From contig CAVQZC010000003.1 in NCBI GenBank assembly GCA_963718315.1, forward strand, positions 62,001 through 126,000: a stretch of 64,000 nucleotides of DNA, read 5' to 3'. Below are positions 1-9,450 of this stretch, piece after piece. Below the pieces are notes generated by a model. It worked only from the letters and a program-made list of their open reading frames with translations. It was not told the origin of the DNA and ran no database searches. The translations under genes were made by a program, and so were the position numbers. The number at the start of each line of letters is the position of its first letter. The first letter of the stretch is position 1. Source of the stretch: CAVQZC01 sp963718315 (GTDB lineage Bacteria; Actinomycetota; Thermoleophilia; Gaiellales; JAICJC01).

Positions 1-965
1 GGTCGGACGCCCAGGCGGCGCTGGTCTGGACAGCGGCCGGCGCGATCGGTGCTGCGGCCGGGCCGGCGATCGGCGGAGCGCTGACCGACCTCATCTCGTG
101 GCGCGCCATCTTCGCCGTCCAGGTCCCACTCGCCCTGTTCGCCCTGTTCTACGTCCTGCGGGAGAAGGGCGGCGTCCGCTCGATGGTGAAGCCGCACAGG
201 CCGAGCATCGCCGCCAACCTGGCGCTGGCCCTGTTGTCAGCTGCGCTAACGGCGGCCCTGTTCCTGGTCGTGCTGCTGCTGATCAACGGCTGGGGCCTGA
301 CGCCGCTGGGCGCCGCGGTGGTGGTGACGGCGATGCCGGTCACTGCTGCGATCACCTACCGCTTCCTGCCGACGCCACCCTCGCCCAGGGCGGAGGCGGC
401 CACCGGGCTGATCCTGGTCGCCGGCGGCCTGGCCGCGCTGGCGGTGCTGCCCGGCAAGGGATGGGGGTGGACGCTGCCGCCGCAGGCGCTGATCGGCGCC
501 GGACTGGCGATGGCGCTGGGCGCACTCACGCGACTGGCCCTGATGGGCCGCGTGCCCCTGGCGGTGCACGGCGGCTGGACGATCGCCGCCCGCCACGCCG
601 GCGTCGTCGTCGGGCTGCTCGTGCTGACCCCGGTGTTCACCCACGACCTGTTGGTGCAGGAGCGGGCGGCTGAGCACGCGGGCACCCGACTGGTGCTGAA
701 CGCCCCGCTCTCGCTGTCGCACAAGATCGATCTGGGCTCGCGCCTGCAGGACGCGATCAACTCGGGGTCGCCCAGCCGGCCGCCCGACATCCACCCGGCC
801 TTCGCGCCGCTGGGGACGACCGGTGCAGCGCCCAAGCTGGAGGCGGCGATCCAGGACCAGGTCGACCGGGCCGTGACGCACGCCTTTAGCCGCTCGTTCC
901 TGTATGCGTCGCTGTTCGCGCTGGCTGCGCTGATCCCGCTCGCGCTGCGGAGGTCGAGGTCGTGA
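1..965 (+). CDS. MFS drug/proton antiporter, C-terminal part (5' truncated by window edge)
   Basis: The reading frame is open from base 3 and ends with TGA at 963-965. The first residues contain GPAIGG followed by a WRAIF segment, which is the motif C region and following loop typical of DHA2 (EmrB/QacA-like, 14-TM) major facilitator exporters. Several hydrophobic segments follow, for example the stretch beginning LALALLSAAL near base 220. Near the end is a soluble loop of about 80 residues and a last TM helix (FLYASLFALAALIPLAL). Such proteins export drugs or other small amphipathic compounds from the cytoplasm using the proton gradient; the substrate cannot be told. The N-terminal half lies outside the window. 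The hypothetical gene at 973 follows after 7 bases and is probably co-transcribed. Confidence 0.85.
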   Translation, partial: SDAQAALVWTAAGAIGAAAGPAIGGALTDLISWRAIFAVQVPLALFALFYVLREKGGVRSMVKPHRPSIAANLALALLSAALTAALFLVVLLLINGWGLTPLGAAVVVTAMPVTAAITYRFLPTPPSPRAEAATGLILVAGGLAALAVLPGKGWGWTLPPQALIGAGLAMALGALTRLALMGRVPLAVHGGWTIAARHAGVVVGLLVLTPVFTHDLLVQERAAEHAGTRLVLNAPLSLSHKIDLGSRLQDAINSGSPSRPPDIHPAFAPLGTTGAAPKLEAAIQDQVDRAVTHAFSRSFLYASLFALAALIPLALRRSRS

Positions 966-972
966 GCCGCGG

Positions 973-1422
973 ATGGGCATGGCCGATGTTGCGGTCGTGA
1001 TCTCGGCCGCCCTGATCGGCTGGTACGTGGCGGCCGGGGGCCGCGACTACAAGCCGAGCGCCGATCCCAATCCCTGCGTGCCGCGCCAGTGGGCCGTCAC
1101 CCACGGCATGTCCGACATCCTCCAGCAGGTCACGCTGTCGGCGCTCAACGGCGCTGCCTGCGACCTTCACGTCAACCAGTACGACCTGGCGCTGGCGTTC
1201 ACCAGCCAGGACCGGCTGTCGCAGTTCGGCCGCGACCACCACATCAGTCAGGACCGTCTGAACTCGGCCGTGCAGTCCGGCATCAACACGGCAATCAGCG
1301 ATGCCCAGCACAGCGGCCGCATCAACGAGCTCGAGGCATTCGGGCTGCAGGCGCTGGTCTCGACACTGCCGACCGACAAGATCATCGGCTACGTCCAGGA
1401 CGCGCTGCGCAACGGCTTGTGA
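973..1422 (+). CDS. Hypothetical protein with N-terminal membrane anchor
   Basis: 149 codons starting ATG at 973, with a second ATG at 979. The first 20 residues form a hydrophobic helix (VAVVISAALIGWYVAAGG), so the protein is either anchored or exported. The rest is soluble and mostly helical, with two cysteines (C34 and C62) that could form a disulfide outside the cell. I do not recognise the family. It starts 7 bases after the MFS exporter stop, so the two genes are likely one transcript. The small extracytoplasmic protein might be an accessory of the exporter, but that is inference from position only. Confidence 0.6.
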   Translation: MGMADVAVVISAALIGWYVAAGGRDYKPSADPNPCVPRQWAVTHGMSDILQQVTLSALNGAACDLHVNQYDLALAFTSQDRLSQFGRDHHISQDRLNSAVQSGINTAISDAQHSGRINELEAFGLQALVSTLPTDKIIGYVQDALRNGL

Positions 1423-1493
1423 CCGGGCGGGGCTGGCTGCTGCTCGCTATTCTTGGGCCGTCCCCCGGGCAGGACTGACCACCCGCGGGGCAC

Positions 1494-1566
1494 GCCGACG
1501 TAGCTCAGCTGGTAGAGCACATCACTCGTAATGATGGGGTCCGGGGTTCGAGTCCCCGCGTCGGCT
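1494..1566 (+). tRNA. tRNA-Thr (anticodon CGT)
   Basis: A full cloverleaf can be drawn. The acceptor stem GCCGACG (1494-1500) pairs with CGTCGGC (1559-1565), with discriminator T at 1566. The D arm is GCTC/GAGC, the anticodon stem CATCA/TGATG has loop CTCGTAA, giving anticodon CGT (reads ACG, threonine), and the T arm is CGGGG-TTCGAGT-CCCCG. No CCA is encoded. The gene stands alone between a hypothetical gene and an SRPBCC protein. tRNA genes often serve as integration sites, but no integrase or repeated 3' end was seen nearby. Confidence 0.95.
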
Positions 1567-1639
1567 TGAGGACGTCTGGGCCACAGCTACGATCGCTCGA
1601 CGTGTGAATGGGTTGGCTATGTCCGCAAGGAGGACACCT

Positions 1640-2272
1640 GTGCGCAACAAGACAGCGCTCGTCACCGCCGCAGCGCTGATCGGTGGCGCGGCGCTGTATC
1701 GCTCGTTCCTGCGCCGACCGATCCTCACCTGGGGGGCGACTCAGGATGAGGCTCAAGCGCGGCTGCCGGGCGATGAACTGCTCGAAGACGCCGACGGCGT
1801 CGCGACGCGGGCGATCACGGTCAACGCACCGCCGGCAGCGGTCTGGCCCTGGATCGCGCAGATGGGACCATCGCCCCGCGGAGGCGCCTACACCTACGAC
1901 TGGATCGAAAACCTCCTAGGCCTGCACATGCACAGCGTCGATCACGTCCTGCCCGAGTTCCAGCATCCACAGGTTGGCGAGGGGTTCGGCTACGGGCCCA
2001 ACGAGATGAGCTTCAAGCGCGTCGAGCCCGAGCACGTTCTGGCCGCACAGTCGGCGGACGGGAACTGGGTCTGGACGTTCGTCATCCAGCAGACGCCGGA
2101 CGGAAGCACTCGTCTGATCAGCCGCAACCGATTCCGGCTGCCGAAGCTCAAGGACAAGGTCGGGATGATTCCGATGGAGCCCGCGTCACTGTTGATGGAG
2201 CGGAAGATGCTCTATGGCATCAAGGCGCGGGCGGAGAACCTCGGCCATATGGACAAGCACGCCGATTCCTGA
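1640..2272 (+). CDS. SRPBCC-fold protein with N-terminal membrane helix
   Basis: I place the start at GTG 1640 because an excellent ribosome site, AAGGAGG (1627-1633), sits 6 bases upstream; in-frame ATGs at 1604 and 1619 lie before that site. The protein has 210 residues. An N-terminal hydrophobic stretch (ALVTAAALIGGAALY) is followed by a START/polyketide cyclase-like (SRPBCC) domain, recognisable from the pattern around APPAAVWPWIAQMG and GAYTYDWIENLLGL. Members of this superfamily bind hydrophobic ligands in a deep cavity; the ligand here is unknown. The stop lies 8 bases from the convergent arcA stop, so the two genes share a very short intergenic end. Confidence 0.75.
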   Translation: MRNKTALVTAAALIGGAALYRSFLRRPILTWGATQDEAQARLPGDELLEDADGVATRAITVNAPPAAVWPWIAQMGPSPRGGAYTYDWIENLLGLHMHSVDHVLPEFQHPQVGEGFGYGPNEMSFKRVEPEHVLAAQSADGNWVWTFVIQQTPDGSTRLISRNRFRLPKLKDKVGMIPMEPASLLMERKMLYGIKARAENLGHMDKHADS

Positions 2273-2280
2273 GGAGGGCA

Positions 2281-3561
2281 TCAAGATGCGGTCCTCTCCT
2301 CGGCCGGGTCGCGCATGATCGGGCAGCTCATGCAGCGCGGGCCACCTCGGCCACGGCCGAGCTCGAAGCCGGCGATGGTGATCACCTCGACGCCTTCGCG
2401 ACGCAGCGCCGTGTTGGTCGCGACGTTGCGTTCGTAGGCGACGACCACTCCGGGGGCGATCGCGAGCACGTTGTTGCCGTCGTCCCACTGCTCGCGCTCG
2501 GCCTCGAAGCGATCGCCGCCGGTCTCGAACAGCCGCAGCTTGGGGACGTCGATGGCGGCGGCGATGCTGGTCATCGCGTCGACCGCGCGGTCGGCGGTGG
2601 TGCCGTGCGCACCTGGCCGAAGCTCGTAGGCGGTCAGGCCGGCGCGGACGTCCGGGTAGATCGTGAACGCGTCGCGGTCGACCATCGTCATGACGGTGTC
2701 GAGGTGCATCGCGGAGCGTCGCTCGGGCAGGTCGAGTGCGATCACCAGCCGCGCCGCCTCGGCCGCGAACAGCCGATCGGCGAGCTGCTCGACGGCGGCC
2801 GGGCGCGTTCGCTCGCCCATCCCGACCAGGACGCATCCGTTGCCGATGACCAGCACGTCGCCACCTTCGAGCGACGGGTCGTCGGGTCGCGCCTCGCTCC
2901 AGCGTGTGAAGGTGGCATCGGCGAAGTAGGGGTGATGGCGGTAGATCGCATCCAGGTGCAGCGCCTCGCGCACCCGGGCCGGCTTGGCCATGTGGTTGAT
3001 GCAGACGCCGTCGTAGACCCAGGCGGAGGTGTCGCGCGTGAACAGGTGGTTGGGCAGGGGGGCGAGCACGAAGTCGCCGCGCCGCGCGAGGGAGCTCAGC
3101 GACGTGGCGTCGAACGGCAGCTCGTCGTAGGCGACGCCGCCGATCAGGCGCTCCGCCAGCTCGGCGGACGGCCAGCGACGTCCAGCCACTCCCGCAGCGC
3201 CGCCCCCAGCCGCAGCGCCCTGCCCGGCCGCCGAGATCGTGCGGTCGAGCACGTTTGACCGAACGCCCTCCTGCTCGAGCGTCTCGGCCAGCAGGTGCCG
3301 CACTTCGAGCACCTCGATGCCTCGCTCGGCGAGCGCGTCGCAGAAGGCGTCGTGCTCCTGGCGGGCACGCTTGACCCACAGCACGTCGTCGAACAGCAGG
3401 TCGTCCTTGTTGCGCGGCGTGAGCCGCTCCAGCTCGAGGCCGGGCCGGTGCACCAGCACGGTTCGCAGCACCCCGACCTCGGAGTGGACGCCCAGCTGGG
3501 GGGCGCTGGATGCGCCCCCCATGGTCTGGACGGCCGATGTGGCTGTCGTGTCGGCGGTCAT
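2281..3561 (-). CDS. arcA: Arginine deiminase
   Basis: Converts arginine to citrulline and ammonia, the first step of the arginine deiminase (ADI) pathway, which yields ATP without oxygen. The 426-residue length fits the family. Visible hallmarks are the N-terminal substrate-binding region (VHRPGLELERLTP), FTRDTSAWV, the EGGD motif, a histidine in MHLDTVMTMVD and the C-terminal catalytic cysteine (GGPRCMSCP, Cys410). A Gly/Ala-rich insertion occurs around residue 110-130. The start codon overlaps the stop of the upstream permease (ATGA at 3558-3561), so the two are translationally coupled. The other two ADI enzymes are 11 kb away at 14.7-16.7 kb. Confidence 0.95.
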   Translation of the reverse strand: MTADTTATSAVQTMGGASSAPQLGVHSEVGVLRTVLVHRPGLELERLTPRNKDDLLFDDVLWVKRARQEHDAFCDALAERGIEVLEVRHLLAETLEQEGVRSNVLDRTISAAGQGAAAGGGAAGVAGRRWPSAELAERLIGGVAYDELPFDATSLSSLARRGDFVLAPLPNHLFTRDTSAWVYDGVCINHMAKPARVREALHLDAIYRHHPYFADATFTRWSEARPDDPSLEGGDVLVIGNGCVLVGMGERTRPAAVEQLADRLFAAEAARLVIALDLPERRSAMHLDTVMTMVDRDAFTIYPDVRAGLTAYELRPGAHGTTADRAVDAMTSIAAAIDVPKLRLFETGGDRFEAEREQWDDGNNVLAIAPGVVVAYERNVATNTALRREGVEVITIAGFELGRGRGGPRCMSCPIMRDPAEERTAS

Positions 3562-5016
3562 CGTCCGGCTCCGGCCGGCGTCCGCTCAGGTGCGGCCACG
3601 CCGTTGGACGTGATGCCGCCAGCGGTGCCACCGGCGCGTCGGTGACTGGCGCTGGACTGCCGCCACTTGATCCAGATGTAGACGGGGATGCCGGCCAGCA
3701 GGAGCAGGAAGCCCTGCGCGATGTAGGTCTCGCCGGCGCCGTACACCATCCAGAAGGAGTAGGCGAAGGCGAGCACGGCGATGGTCGCGTCGAGCGCCAG
3801 GCGCCGGCCGCTGAACCGCTCGGGATCCTTGAACATCAGCATCAGCTGCGCGCCCGCCGAGAAGGCGTACGGCACGAGCGTCGTGATCGTTGCCAGGACG
3901 ATGATCTTGACGAACATGTTCGACAGCGACGACTGGTAGTTCATGCCCATCAGCACGCTCAGCAGCACCGACGAGGCGACCAGGCCGACGACCGGGGTCT
4001 TGCGGGTGCCGCTGACCTGGGCGAAGGCCTTGGGGAACAGCCCGTCCTGGGCTGCGGCCAGAGGCACACGACCCTGAATCAGGATCCAGCCGTTGAGTGC
4101 GCCGAGGGTGGAGATCATGGCGACGGCCGCGACGATCTTGGCCGGTGACATGCCCAGCACCGACGATCCGAAGATCTGTCGGGCCGCGTCTGCGAACGGC
4201 GCGTTCGAGTTGGCCAGCGTCGATGCCGGGATCACGCCCATGATCGACACGGTGGCCAGGATGTAGAGCAGGGTGGTGGCCACGGTGCCGAACATCGTCG
4301 CGCGCGGCAGCGTCCGCTCCGGATCCTTGACCTCCTCGGCCGGCACCGTCGCCGACTCGAGGCCGATGAATGCCCACAGCGTGAGCGTGGCCGCGAACGA
4401 GATCGCGTGCCAGTGCCCGGCCAGGCTGACGTGATGCGGATCGACGGGTGAGAAGTTGCCGCTGTGCATGTAGAACAGGCCGATCAGGCCGATCAGCAGC
4501 ACCGGCACGAACTTCAGCACCGTCGTCACCAGCGAGATGACGCCCGACTCACGGACGCCGGCGACGTTCACGAGCGTCAGCACCCAGATCAGGGTCAGGC
4601 CGACCGCGAAGGCCAGCACGTTGTTGGTGCCCAGGCTGGGCCAGAACACGGTCGCGTAGCTGACGAAGATGACCGCGATCGCGGCGTTGCCGGCCCAGGC
4701 GGCGATCCAGTAGCCCCACGCCGTCCAGAAGCCGGCGAAGTCGCCGAACGCTCGCCGCGCGTAGACGTACGGGCCGCCCGTCTGCGGGTAGGCCCGACCG
4801 AGGTTGGCGAAGACCAGCGCCAGCAGGATCGCGCCTGCTCCGGTGATCCCCCACGCGAGCAGCGAGATCGGGACCGACGCTCGCCAGTGCGGACGGCAGG
4901 CCGAACACGCCCGAGCCGACCATGTTTCCGATCACGAGCGCCGTCGCCATCGACAGGCCCAGCGACCGCTTCAGCTTTGGGCGGGCGGTTTGCTCGCCCG
5001 ATGACACGACAGACAT
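3558..5016 (-). CDS. APC-family amino acid permease, probable arginine/ornithine exchanger (frameshift at 4870-4872)
   Basis: The N-terminal part (MSVVSSGEQ..., ending near GPDLA) and the C-terminal part (from SLLAWGITGAG) lie in different frames. Dropping one G of the GGG at 4870-4872 joins them into a 485-residue permease with about 12 TM helices. The first helix carries the APC signature (ALVIGNMVGSGVFGLP) and a later one carries GLESATVPAEEVKDP. Members exchange or import amino acids. The start/stop overlap with arcA makes an arginine/ornithine antiporter (ArcD/AdiC-like role) the best guess. The total length is 3n+1, consistent with a single inserted base, and nothing else looks decayed, so sequencing error is more likely than a pseudogene. 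Confidence 0.85.
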
Positions 5017-5223
5017 GACCTTGCTCCTTGACTCGAACGGCTAGGAATGCTTCCCGACCGAGTTTCGGCCACGACAGCGTTTCGGGCATCCGGGGCTGCC
5101 ACAGATCTGGCATCGGAAAACTACGGAGCTGAAGCCGGGTGATCCTCCGCAGCACCCGGGCTGGGACGAACCCATGCGACTCGCTCGGCTAGCATCGCGT
5201 TCGATCCGTGAAGGGGGTGGGGT

Positions 5224-6164
5224 GTGCCGATTTCGGTGAACGTCGACAACTTTGCGCGAGCCGAGAGCGACAGGATGTTCGCGTCCTTCGCCGCCGCCGC
5301 CGGTGGCGTCAACCGTCTGCGCCACAACCGGTCGCCGACGCCGGTGGACGACCAGCCGGTCATCAGGATGAACCGAGACACGCCTGTACAGCGTGGCCGT
5401 CGTCGACATCTCGGACGGCGCCCGCGTGACGCTCCCCGACCCGGGCGCGCGCTACGTCTCGGTGATGGTGGTCAACCAGGACCACTACATAAACCGGATC
5501 CTGCACGAGCCGGGTGAGTACACCCTGACCGTCGAGGAGTTCGACACGCCGTGGGTTGCGGTCGCCGCCCGCATTCTCGTGGATCCCGGGCAACCCCGCC
5601 GACGTGGCGGAGGTCAACGCGCTTCAGGATCGTCTCGTGGTCGACGCCTCCGCGGCGAACCCCTTCGAGCAGCCGGACTATGACGCGGCCAGCCTGGACG
5701 CCACTCGCACGGCGCTACTCCAGCTGGCCCGTGGGCTGAACGCATTCGACAGCGCGTTTGGGATGAAGAACGAAGTCGATCCGGTGCGACACCTGCTCGG
5801 CACCGCTGCCGGATGGGGCGGCCTGCCTGACCATGAAGCCCGGTACATCGGCGTGGAGCCTCGGCTCCCGGTGGCCGAATACAGCATCACCGTGCGCGAC
5901 GTCCCGGTTGACGGCTTCTGGTCGGTTTCGGTCTACAACGCGGACGGCTACTTTGAGCCGAACGACCGCGACGCCTACAGCGTGAACAACCTCACAGGTA
6001 CCCCCAACCCCGACGGCTCGATCACGATCCACTTCGGTGGCGACGACGGCCGTCCGAACCTGCTCCCGATCGTGGATGGCTGGAACTACACCGTCAGGCT
6101 CTACCGGCCCCGTGCCGAGATCCTCAACGGCTCGTGGGCGTTTCCGCCGGTCGAGGCTGCGTAA
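5224..6164 (+). CDS. DUF1254/DUF1214 domain protein (two frameshifts)
   Basis: Three overlapping segments in successive frames make one protein of about 312 residues if one C is removed at 5383-5384 and one at 5585-5587. The joined sequence has the family-typical RDTLYSVAVVDISDGA and YVSVMVVNQDHYINR in DUF1254, and VDGFWSVSVYNADGYFEPND with a terminal YTVRLYRPRAEILNGSW in DUF1214. Biochemical function is poorly known; members are often exported or found beside stress and sugar genes. No signal peptide is visible. Start GTG 5224 follows a G-rich ribosome site at about 5211-5216. The strong hairpin just downstream ends the convergent gene and may also stop this one. Confidence 0.8.
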
Positions 6165-6184
6165 CGCCGTTCCGCACGCAAAAG

Positions 6185-6214
6185 AGCCCGGCCGGCGTGT
6201 GCCGACCGGGCTCG
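6185..6214 (-). terminator. Intrinsic terminator of the cupredoxin-like gene
   Basis: A 13-bp stem with one mismatch (6185-6197 with 6202-6214, loop GTGT) starts GAGCCCGG. On the minus strand the hairpin is followed directly by TTTT (AAAA at 6181-6184 on plus). It sits 18 bases after the stop of the minus-strand gene at 6232 and 20 bases after the stop of the plus-strand gene, so it may act on both. Confidence 0.8.
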
Positions 6215-6231
6215 TCCCTCCGAGCGAGGGG

Positions 6232-6867
6232 TTAGGCGACCGTGACCATGCCCTTCATGTAGCCCATGTCGGCCATCGGCCCCATCCAGCCGCTCGACCC
6301 GCCACCGCATGGGTTGAAGCACTGCCAGCGGTAGTGGCCGGGTGCGCCGGTGTGGACGATGAAGGTGGTCACGCCGGTGGGCAGGATGGGGACGTTCAGG
6401 TGCATGCCCATCACCGTGAACGTGTGGCTGACCTGGGTTGCTGCGTCCAGCGCCCGCACGCTGCGGGTGGAGGTCAGCTGGTTGGGCGATGTGGTCTTGA
6501 ACGACCGGACCTGGGCTGTTCCGCCAACCGTGCCCCACACCTTCGCGTAGATCGCGGGCTTCTGCGGCGTCGCGTCGTCGAAGTTGGTGATCCGGATCCG
6601 CACCGTGGAGTTGGCGGGAAGCGTGATGTTGGAGGGAACCATGGCGACGTACCCGTCGCGGCCGGTCTGTGCGTCGGTGACCACGGTCATCGACACGGTC
6701 GTGATCTTGTGGCTGGTGGCGGCGGTGTTCGACGCGCTGGTGTTCGCCGTCGCCTGCTGGGTGTGGTCGGCGAACACGATCACGAACACGACTGCGATCA
6801 ATACGAATGGCGCCGTGATCAATGCGAGCAACTCGACAACCCTGGCTGTGTTCTTCATGCCGTTCAT
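6232..6867 (-). CDS. Membrane-anchored cupredoxin-like copper protein
   Basis: Start ATG 6867 is chosen because GAAAGGCGAG lies just upstream; an in-frame ATG at 6903 has no such site. The 211-residue protein has one N-terminal TM helix (LLALITAPFVLIAVVFVIVF) and an outer beta domain. Its C-terminal end contains HYRWQCFNPCGGG and GWMGPM...GYMKG, a Cys/His/Met-rich arrangement resembling the copper loop of cupredoxins and the CuA-type region. The likely role is electron transfer or copper handling outside the membrane; binding itself is inferred. A GCGTAGGGGG element lies about 120 bases upstream and resembles elements near the neighbouring stress genes. Confidence 0.65.
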   Translation of the reverse strand: MNGMKNTARVVELLALITAPFVLIAVVFVIVFADHTQQATANTSASNTAATSHKITTVSMTVVTDAQTGRDGYVAMVPSNITLPANSTVRIRITNFDDATPQKPAIYAKVWGTVGGTAQVRSFKTTSPNQLTSTRSVRALDAATQVSHTFTVMGMHLNVPILPTGVTTFIVHTGAPGHYRWQCFNPCGGGSSGWMGPMADMGYMKGMVTVA

Positions 6868-7188
6868 GGTCTCGCCTTTCCGCTCGGAGGTTCCGTTCTG
6901 CATGGAGTCACGGTAGGGCCGGGTGGATGACGCGGCATCGGCGTAGACGCGGAACCTTCGTCGTGGAGAAGCAGCATCGCGATGAGGGAATCCCCCTACG
7001 CATCGTGCGCGGCTGACAGTCGCAACGCCGTCGGGCTACGGGTTCTGCGCCGGAGTGGCGGCGATGGCCGCGGCGGCGGGCGGAGCCGACGTTCTCGTCT
7101 ACAGGGGTGGGCGCGGCGCTAGCCGGAGCTCGCGGCTGTGCCCCCCGAACGCGTCTGGTCTACGACGACGCCCGGGGGCCTAGCGCCT
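6868..7188. other. Intergenic region without a supported gene (about 320 bases)
   Basis: No open frame here has both a ribosome site and protein-like composition. It holds the upstream region of the cupredoxin-like gene (read leftward), including the GGAATCCCCCTACGC element at 6988-7001, and the downstream end of the universal stress protein gene. A short frame ending at TGA 7014-7016 looks like chance. Confidence 0.5.
6988..7001 (-). promoter_or_regulatory. Recurrent GC(A/G)T(C/A)GGGG element, copy 1
   Basis: On the minus strand this reads GCGTAGGGGGATTC, about 121 bases before the cupredoxin-like start. Close relatives occur at 7679 (plus), 14106 (minus) and 19394 (plus). A binding site for the nearby NarL-type regulator is possible; this is inference from recurrence only. 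Confidence 0.3.
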
Positions 7189-7617
7189 TCAGTTGCCGTG
7201 CTGCTCAGGCACGACGAGTACGGGGCACGGAGCGACGTGCAGCATCCGCTGGGCGACGCTTCCGATGACCATGCCGGTGAGCACGGTGTGGCCCCGGGTG
7301 CCGGTCACGATCAGGTCCGCCTTGGAGTCCGTGGCGATCTCCGCGATGGCGTGCGCCGGGCCGCCGCTCATGGTGCGGGCGACTCTGACCTCGGCATTCA
7401 CACCATCCTTGCCCAACTGAGCTGCGCGATCACGGATCTTCTCCACGAGCTCGTCATCTCCCAGGTTCACCGTTCCCGCCGCTCGGCCGGCGATCAGCTC
7501 GGTGACATGCGCCAGGACGATCCTGCTCGACTGCTCCTTGGCGAGCTGGGTCGCGTACTCAAGTGCCCGGTCGGACGAGGGCGAGCCGTCTACTGCAACC
7601 ACGATTGTCTTGAACAT
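7189..7617 (-). CDS. Universal stress protein (UspA family)
   Basis: Start ATG 7617 is supported by GGAGGTT just upstream (about 7622-7628 on the plus strand). The 142-residue protein begins FKTIVVAVDGSPSSD and carries the ATP-binding signature GTRGHTVLTGMVIGSVAQRML near the end (G-2x-G-9x-G-S/T type). Such proteins bind ATP and help survival under stress or low oxygen. It is divergent from the sensor kinase at 7729; the 111-base gap between them holds one GCATCGGGG element, so both may answer to the same regulator. Confidence 0.93.
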   Translation of the reverse strand: MFKTIVVAVDGSPSSDRALEYATQLAKEQSSRIVLAHVTELIAGRAAGTVNLGDDELVEKIRDRAAQLGKDGVNAEVRVARTMSGGPAHAIAEIATDSKADLIVTGTRGHTVLTGMVIGSVAQRMLHVAPCPVLVVPEQHGN

Positions 7618-7678
7618 GGCCAACCTCCAACGGTCGATTAGATGTCTGGCCCAAGGATCAACGACAGTGTCTGCGTTG

Positions 7679-7690
7679 GCATCGGGGTCA
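7679..7690 (+). promoter_or_regulatory. Recurrent GCATCGGGG element, copy 2
   Basis: GCATCGGGGTCA lies in the gap between the divergent universal stress protein (start 7617) and the histidine kinase (start 7729). The match to the elements at 14093-14106 and 19394-19405 is 9 bases without mismatch. Confidence 0.35.
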
Positions 7691-7728
7691 ACACGGAAAG
7701 TTGTGCGGGGTTTCCGTACTATGCCGCC

Positions 7729-9450
7729 ATGCACAACACCGCCGACAGCGACCGTCTGCGCGCCCTCATCGAATCGGGGATTGCGCTGACCGGTGGCCTC
7801 GAGCTCGAGCAGGTGCTGACGCGCCTGGTGCGCACGGCCCGTTCACTTACAGACGCGCGCTACGGCGCGCTGGGCGTGCTGGACGAGGAGAAGCGGCACC
7901 TCTCCCAGTTCATCACCGACGGCATGGACGACGCCACCCGCGAGGCGATCGGGGCGCTGCCGACCGGACGCGGGATTCTTGGCGTGCTGATCCGGGATGC
8001 GCGGCCGGTACGGTTGGACGACCTGGGATCCGATCCGCGGTCAATCGGCTTCCCTGACCACCATCCGCCGATGCACTCGTTCCTCGGCGTGCCGGTACTG
8101 GCCAGCAACGAGGTATTCGGCAATCTCTACCTGACCGAGAAGCGCGACGGTGTCTTCACCGAGGAGGACGAGCAGCTGGCGGTGATGCTGGCGGCGCAGG
8201 CAGGCGTCGCGATTCAGAATGCCCGGCTGTTCGAGGCTGCCAGCTCACACGCCGCTGCGCTCGAGCAGGCGTGGTCAGAGGTCGAGTCTGTCGACGACCT
8301 TCTCGGCGCGATCGTCGGCGGCCGCGCACAGGATGAGGTGCTGCGCCTGCTGGCGGGACAGGCGCTCCGCAGCCTGGGGTGTGCGGTGGTGGCGGTTGCG
8401 TTGCCCACACACGATCGTTTGCATCTGCGGTACGTCGCCGCCGCCGGGGCCCACGCGGACCGTCTGGAGGGGCACGAGGTGCCGGTCGAGGGGTCAAAGG
8501 CGGGCGCGGCGCTGATGGCCCGCCGCACCGTCTGGGTCGAGGAGCTGGACTCGAACCCCGACGCGTACCGGCAGACCGCCCAGGTCGCCGGCGTCAAGTC
8601 GGTGATGATCATCCCGCTCGTACACCGGTTCACCGCACTCGGTGTGCTGATGGCGGGTGTAGCCGCTGACGGCTCGCCGCTGGGGCCAAACGCTGAGCGT
8701 TTGCTGCAGGCGTATGCGGCTCGGGCGGTGCTGGTCACCCAGCTCAGTGAGCTCGTGTCGGCCGAGCGCGAACGCGGCGACGCGGTGGGCCGGCTGATGG
8801 CGTCCGAGGCGCGGGAGCAATCACGGCGTGAGACGCTGCGGCGGGTCGTCGATGCGCAGGAGGAGGAGCGCCGTAGGCTGGCGATCGAGCTACACGACGA
8901 GACCGGGCAGTCGCTGGCGACGGTGCTGATGGGGCTGCGGCGGCTCGAGGATGCCGCCAGTCTCGAGGAGGTGCGTGAGACCGCCGCCGAGTTGCGCGAG
9001 ACGGTGCAGAATGCGGTTCAGGAGCTGCGGGCGTTGGCGGTCGAGTTGCGGCCCAAGGCGCTGGACGACTTCGGGCTGGGTCCGGCGCTCGAGCGTCTCG
9101 TAGAGCTGTATGGCAAGCGCACCGGCACGACCGTGACCACCCACCTGGCTGGGCTCGAGGAGCGCCTGCCCGGATCGGCAGAGTCGGCGCTCTATCGGAT
9201 CGCGCAGGAGGGGCTGACGAACATCACCAAGCACGCTGGGGCTACCAACGTCAGCCTCGTCACCCGGCGGGACGCCGACCGGATGCTGATGATGCTGGTG
9301 GACGACGGCGAGGGATTTGACACCTCGCTGCACAGCGACGGGCTGGGTCTGTTGTCGATCCGGGAGCGGGCAGAGCTGCTCGGCGGTTCGGTGACGATCG
9401 AGTCGGAATCCGGCAAGGGCACGACCGTCGCGGTGGAGATTCCCACGTGA
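7729..9450 (+). CDS. GAF-domain sensor histidine kinase, DosS/DevS type
   Basis: The 573-residue protein (start ATG 7729; the frame is open upstream to 7642) has two GAF domains (about residues 15-165 and 190-345), a linker helix, a HisKA_3 dimerisation domain with phospho-acceptor histidine in AIELHDETGQ (codon 8893-8895, His389), and a HATPase_c domain (IAQEGLTNITKHA, DDGEGF, GLGLLSIRERA). This order matches actinobacterial oxygen/redox sensors DosS and DosT. Whether the first GAF binds heme cannot be seen. Its stop overlaps the response regulator start (GTGA), so the two form a two-component pair controlling genes by phosphorylation. Confidence 0.92.
   Translation: MHNTADSDRLRALIESGIALTGGLELEQVLTRLVRTARSLTDARYGALGVLDEEKRHLSQFITDGMDDATREAIGALPTGRGILGVLIRDARPVRLDDLGSDPRSIGFPDHHPPMHSFLGVPVLASNEVFGNLYLTEKRDGVFTEEDEQLAVMLAAQAGVAIQNARLFEAASSHAAALEQAWSEVESVDDLLGAIVGGRAQDEVLRLLAGQALRSLGCAVVAVALPTHDRLHLRYVAAAGAHADRLEGHEVPVEGSKAGAALMARRTVWVEELDSNPDAYRQTAQVAGVKSVMIIPLVHRFTALGVLMAGVAADGSPLGPNAERLLQAYAARAVLVTQLSELVSAERERGDAVGRLMASEAREQSRRETLRRVVDAQEEERRRLAIELHDETGQSLATVLMGLRRLEDAASLEEVRETAAELRETVQNAVQELRALAVELRPKALDDFGLGPALERLVELYGKRTGTTVTTHLAGLEERLPGSAESALYRIAQEGLTNITKHAGATNVSLVTRRDADRMLMMLVDDGEGFDTSLHSDGLGLLSIRERAELLGGSVTIESESGKGTTVAVEIPT

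Noticed and set aside
1494..1566. tRNA gene as attachment site of a mobile element
   Set aside because: No integrase, no repeated tRNA 3' end in the window and no shift in composition next to it.
5041..5409. Minus-strand open frame upstream of the permease
   Set aside because: No ribosome site or protein-like pattern, and it overlaps the clear DUF1254 start on the other strand.
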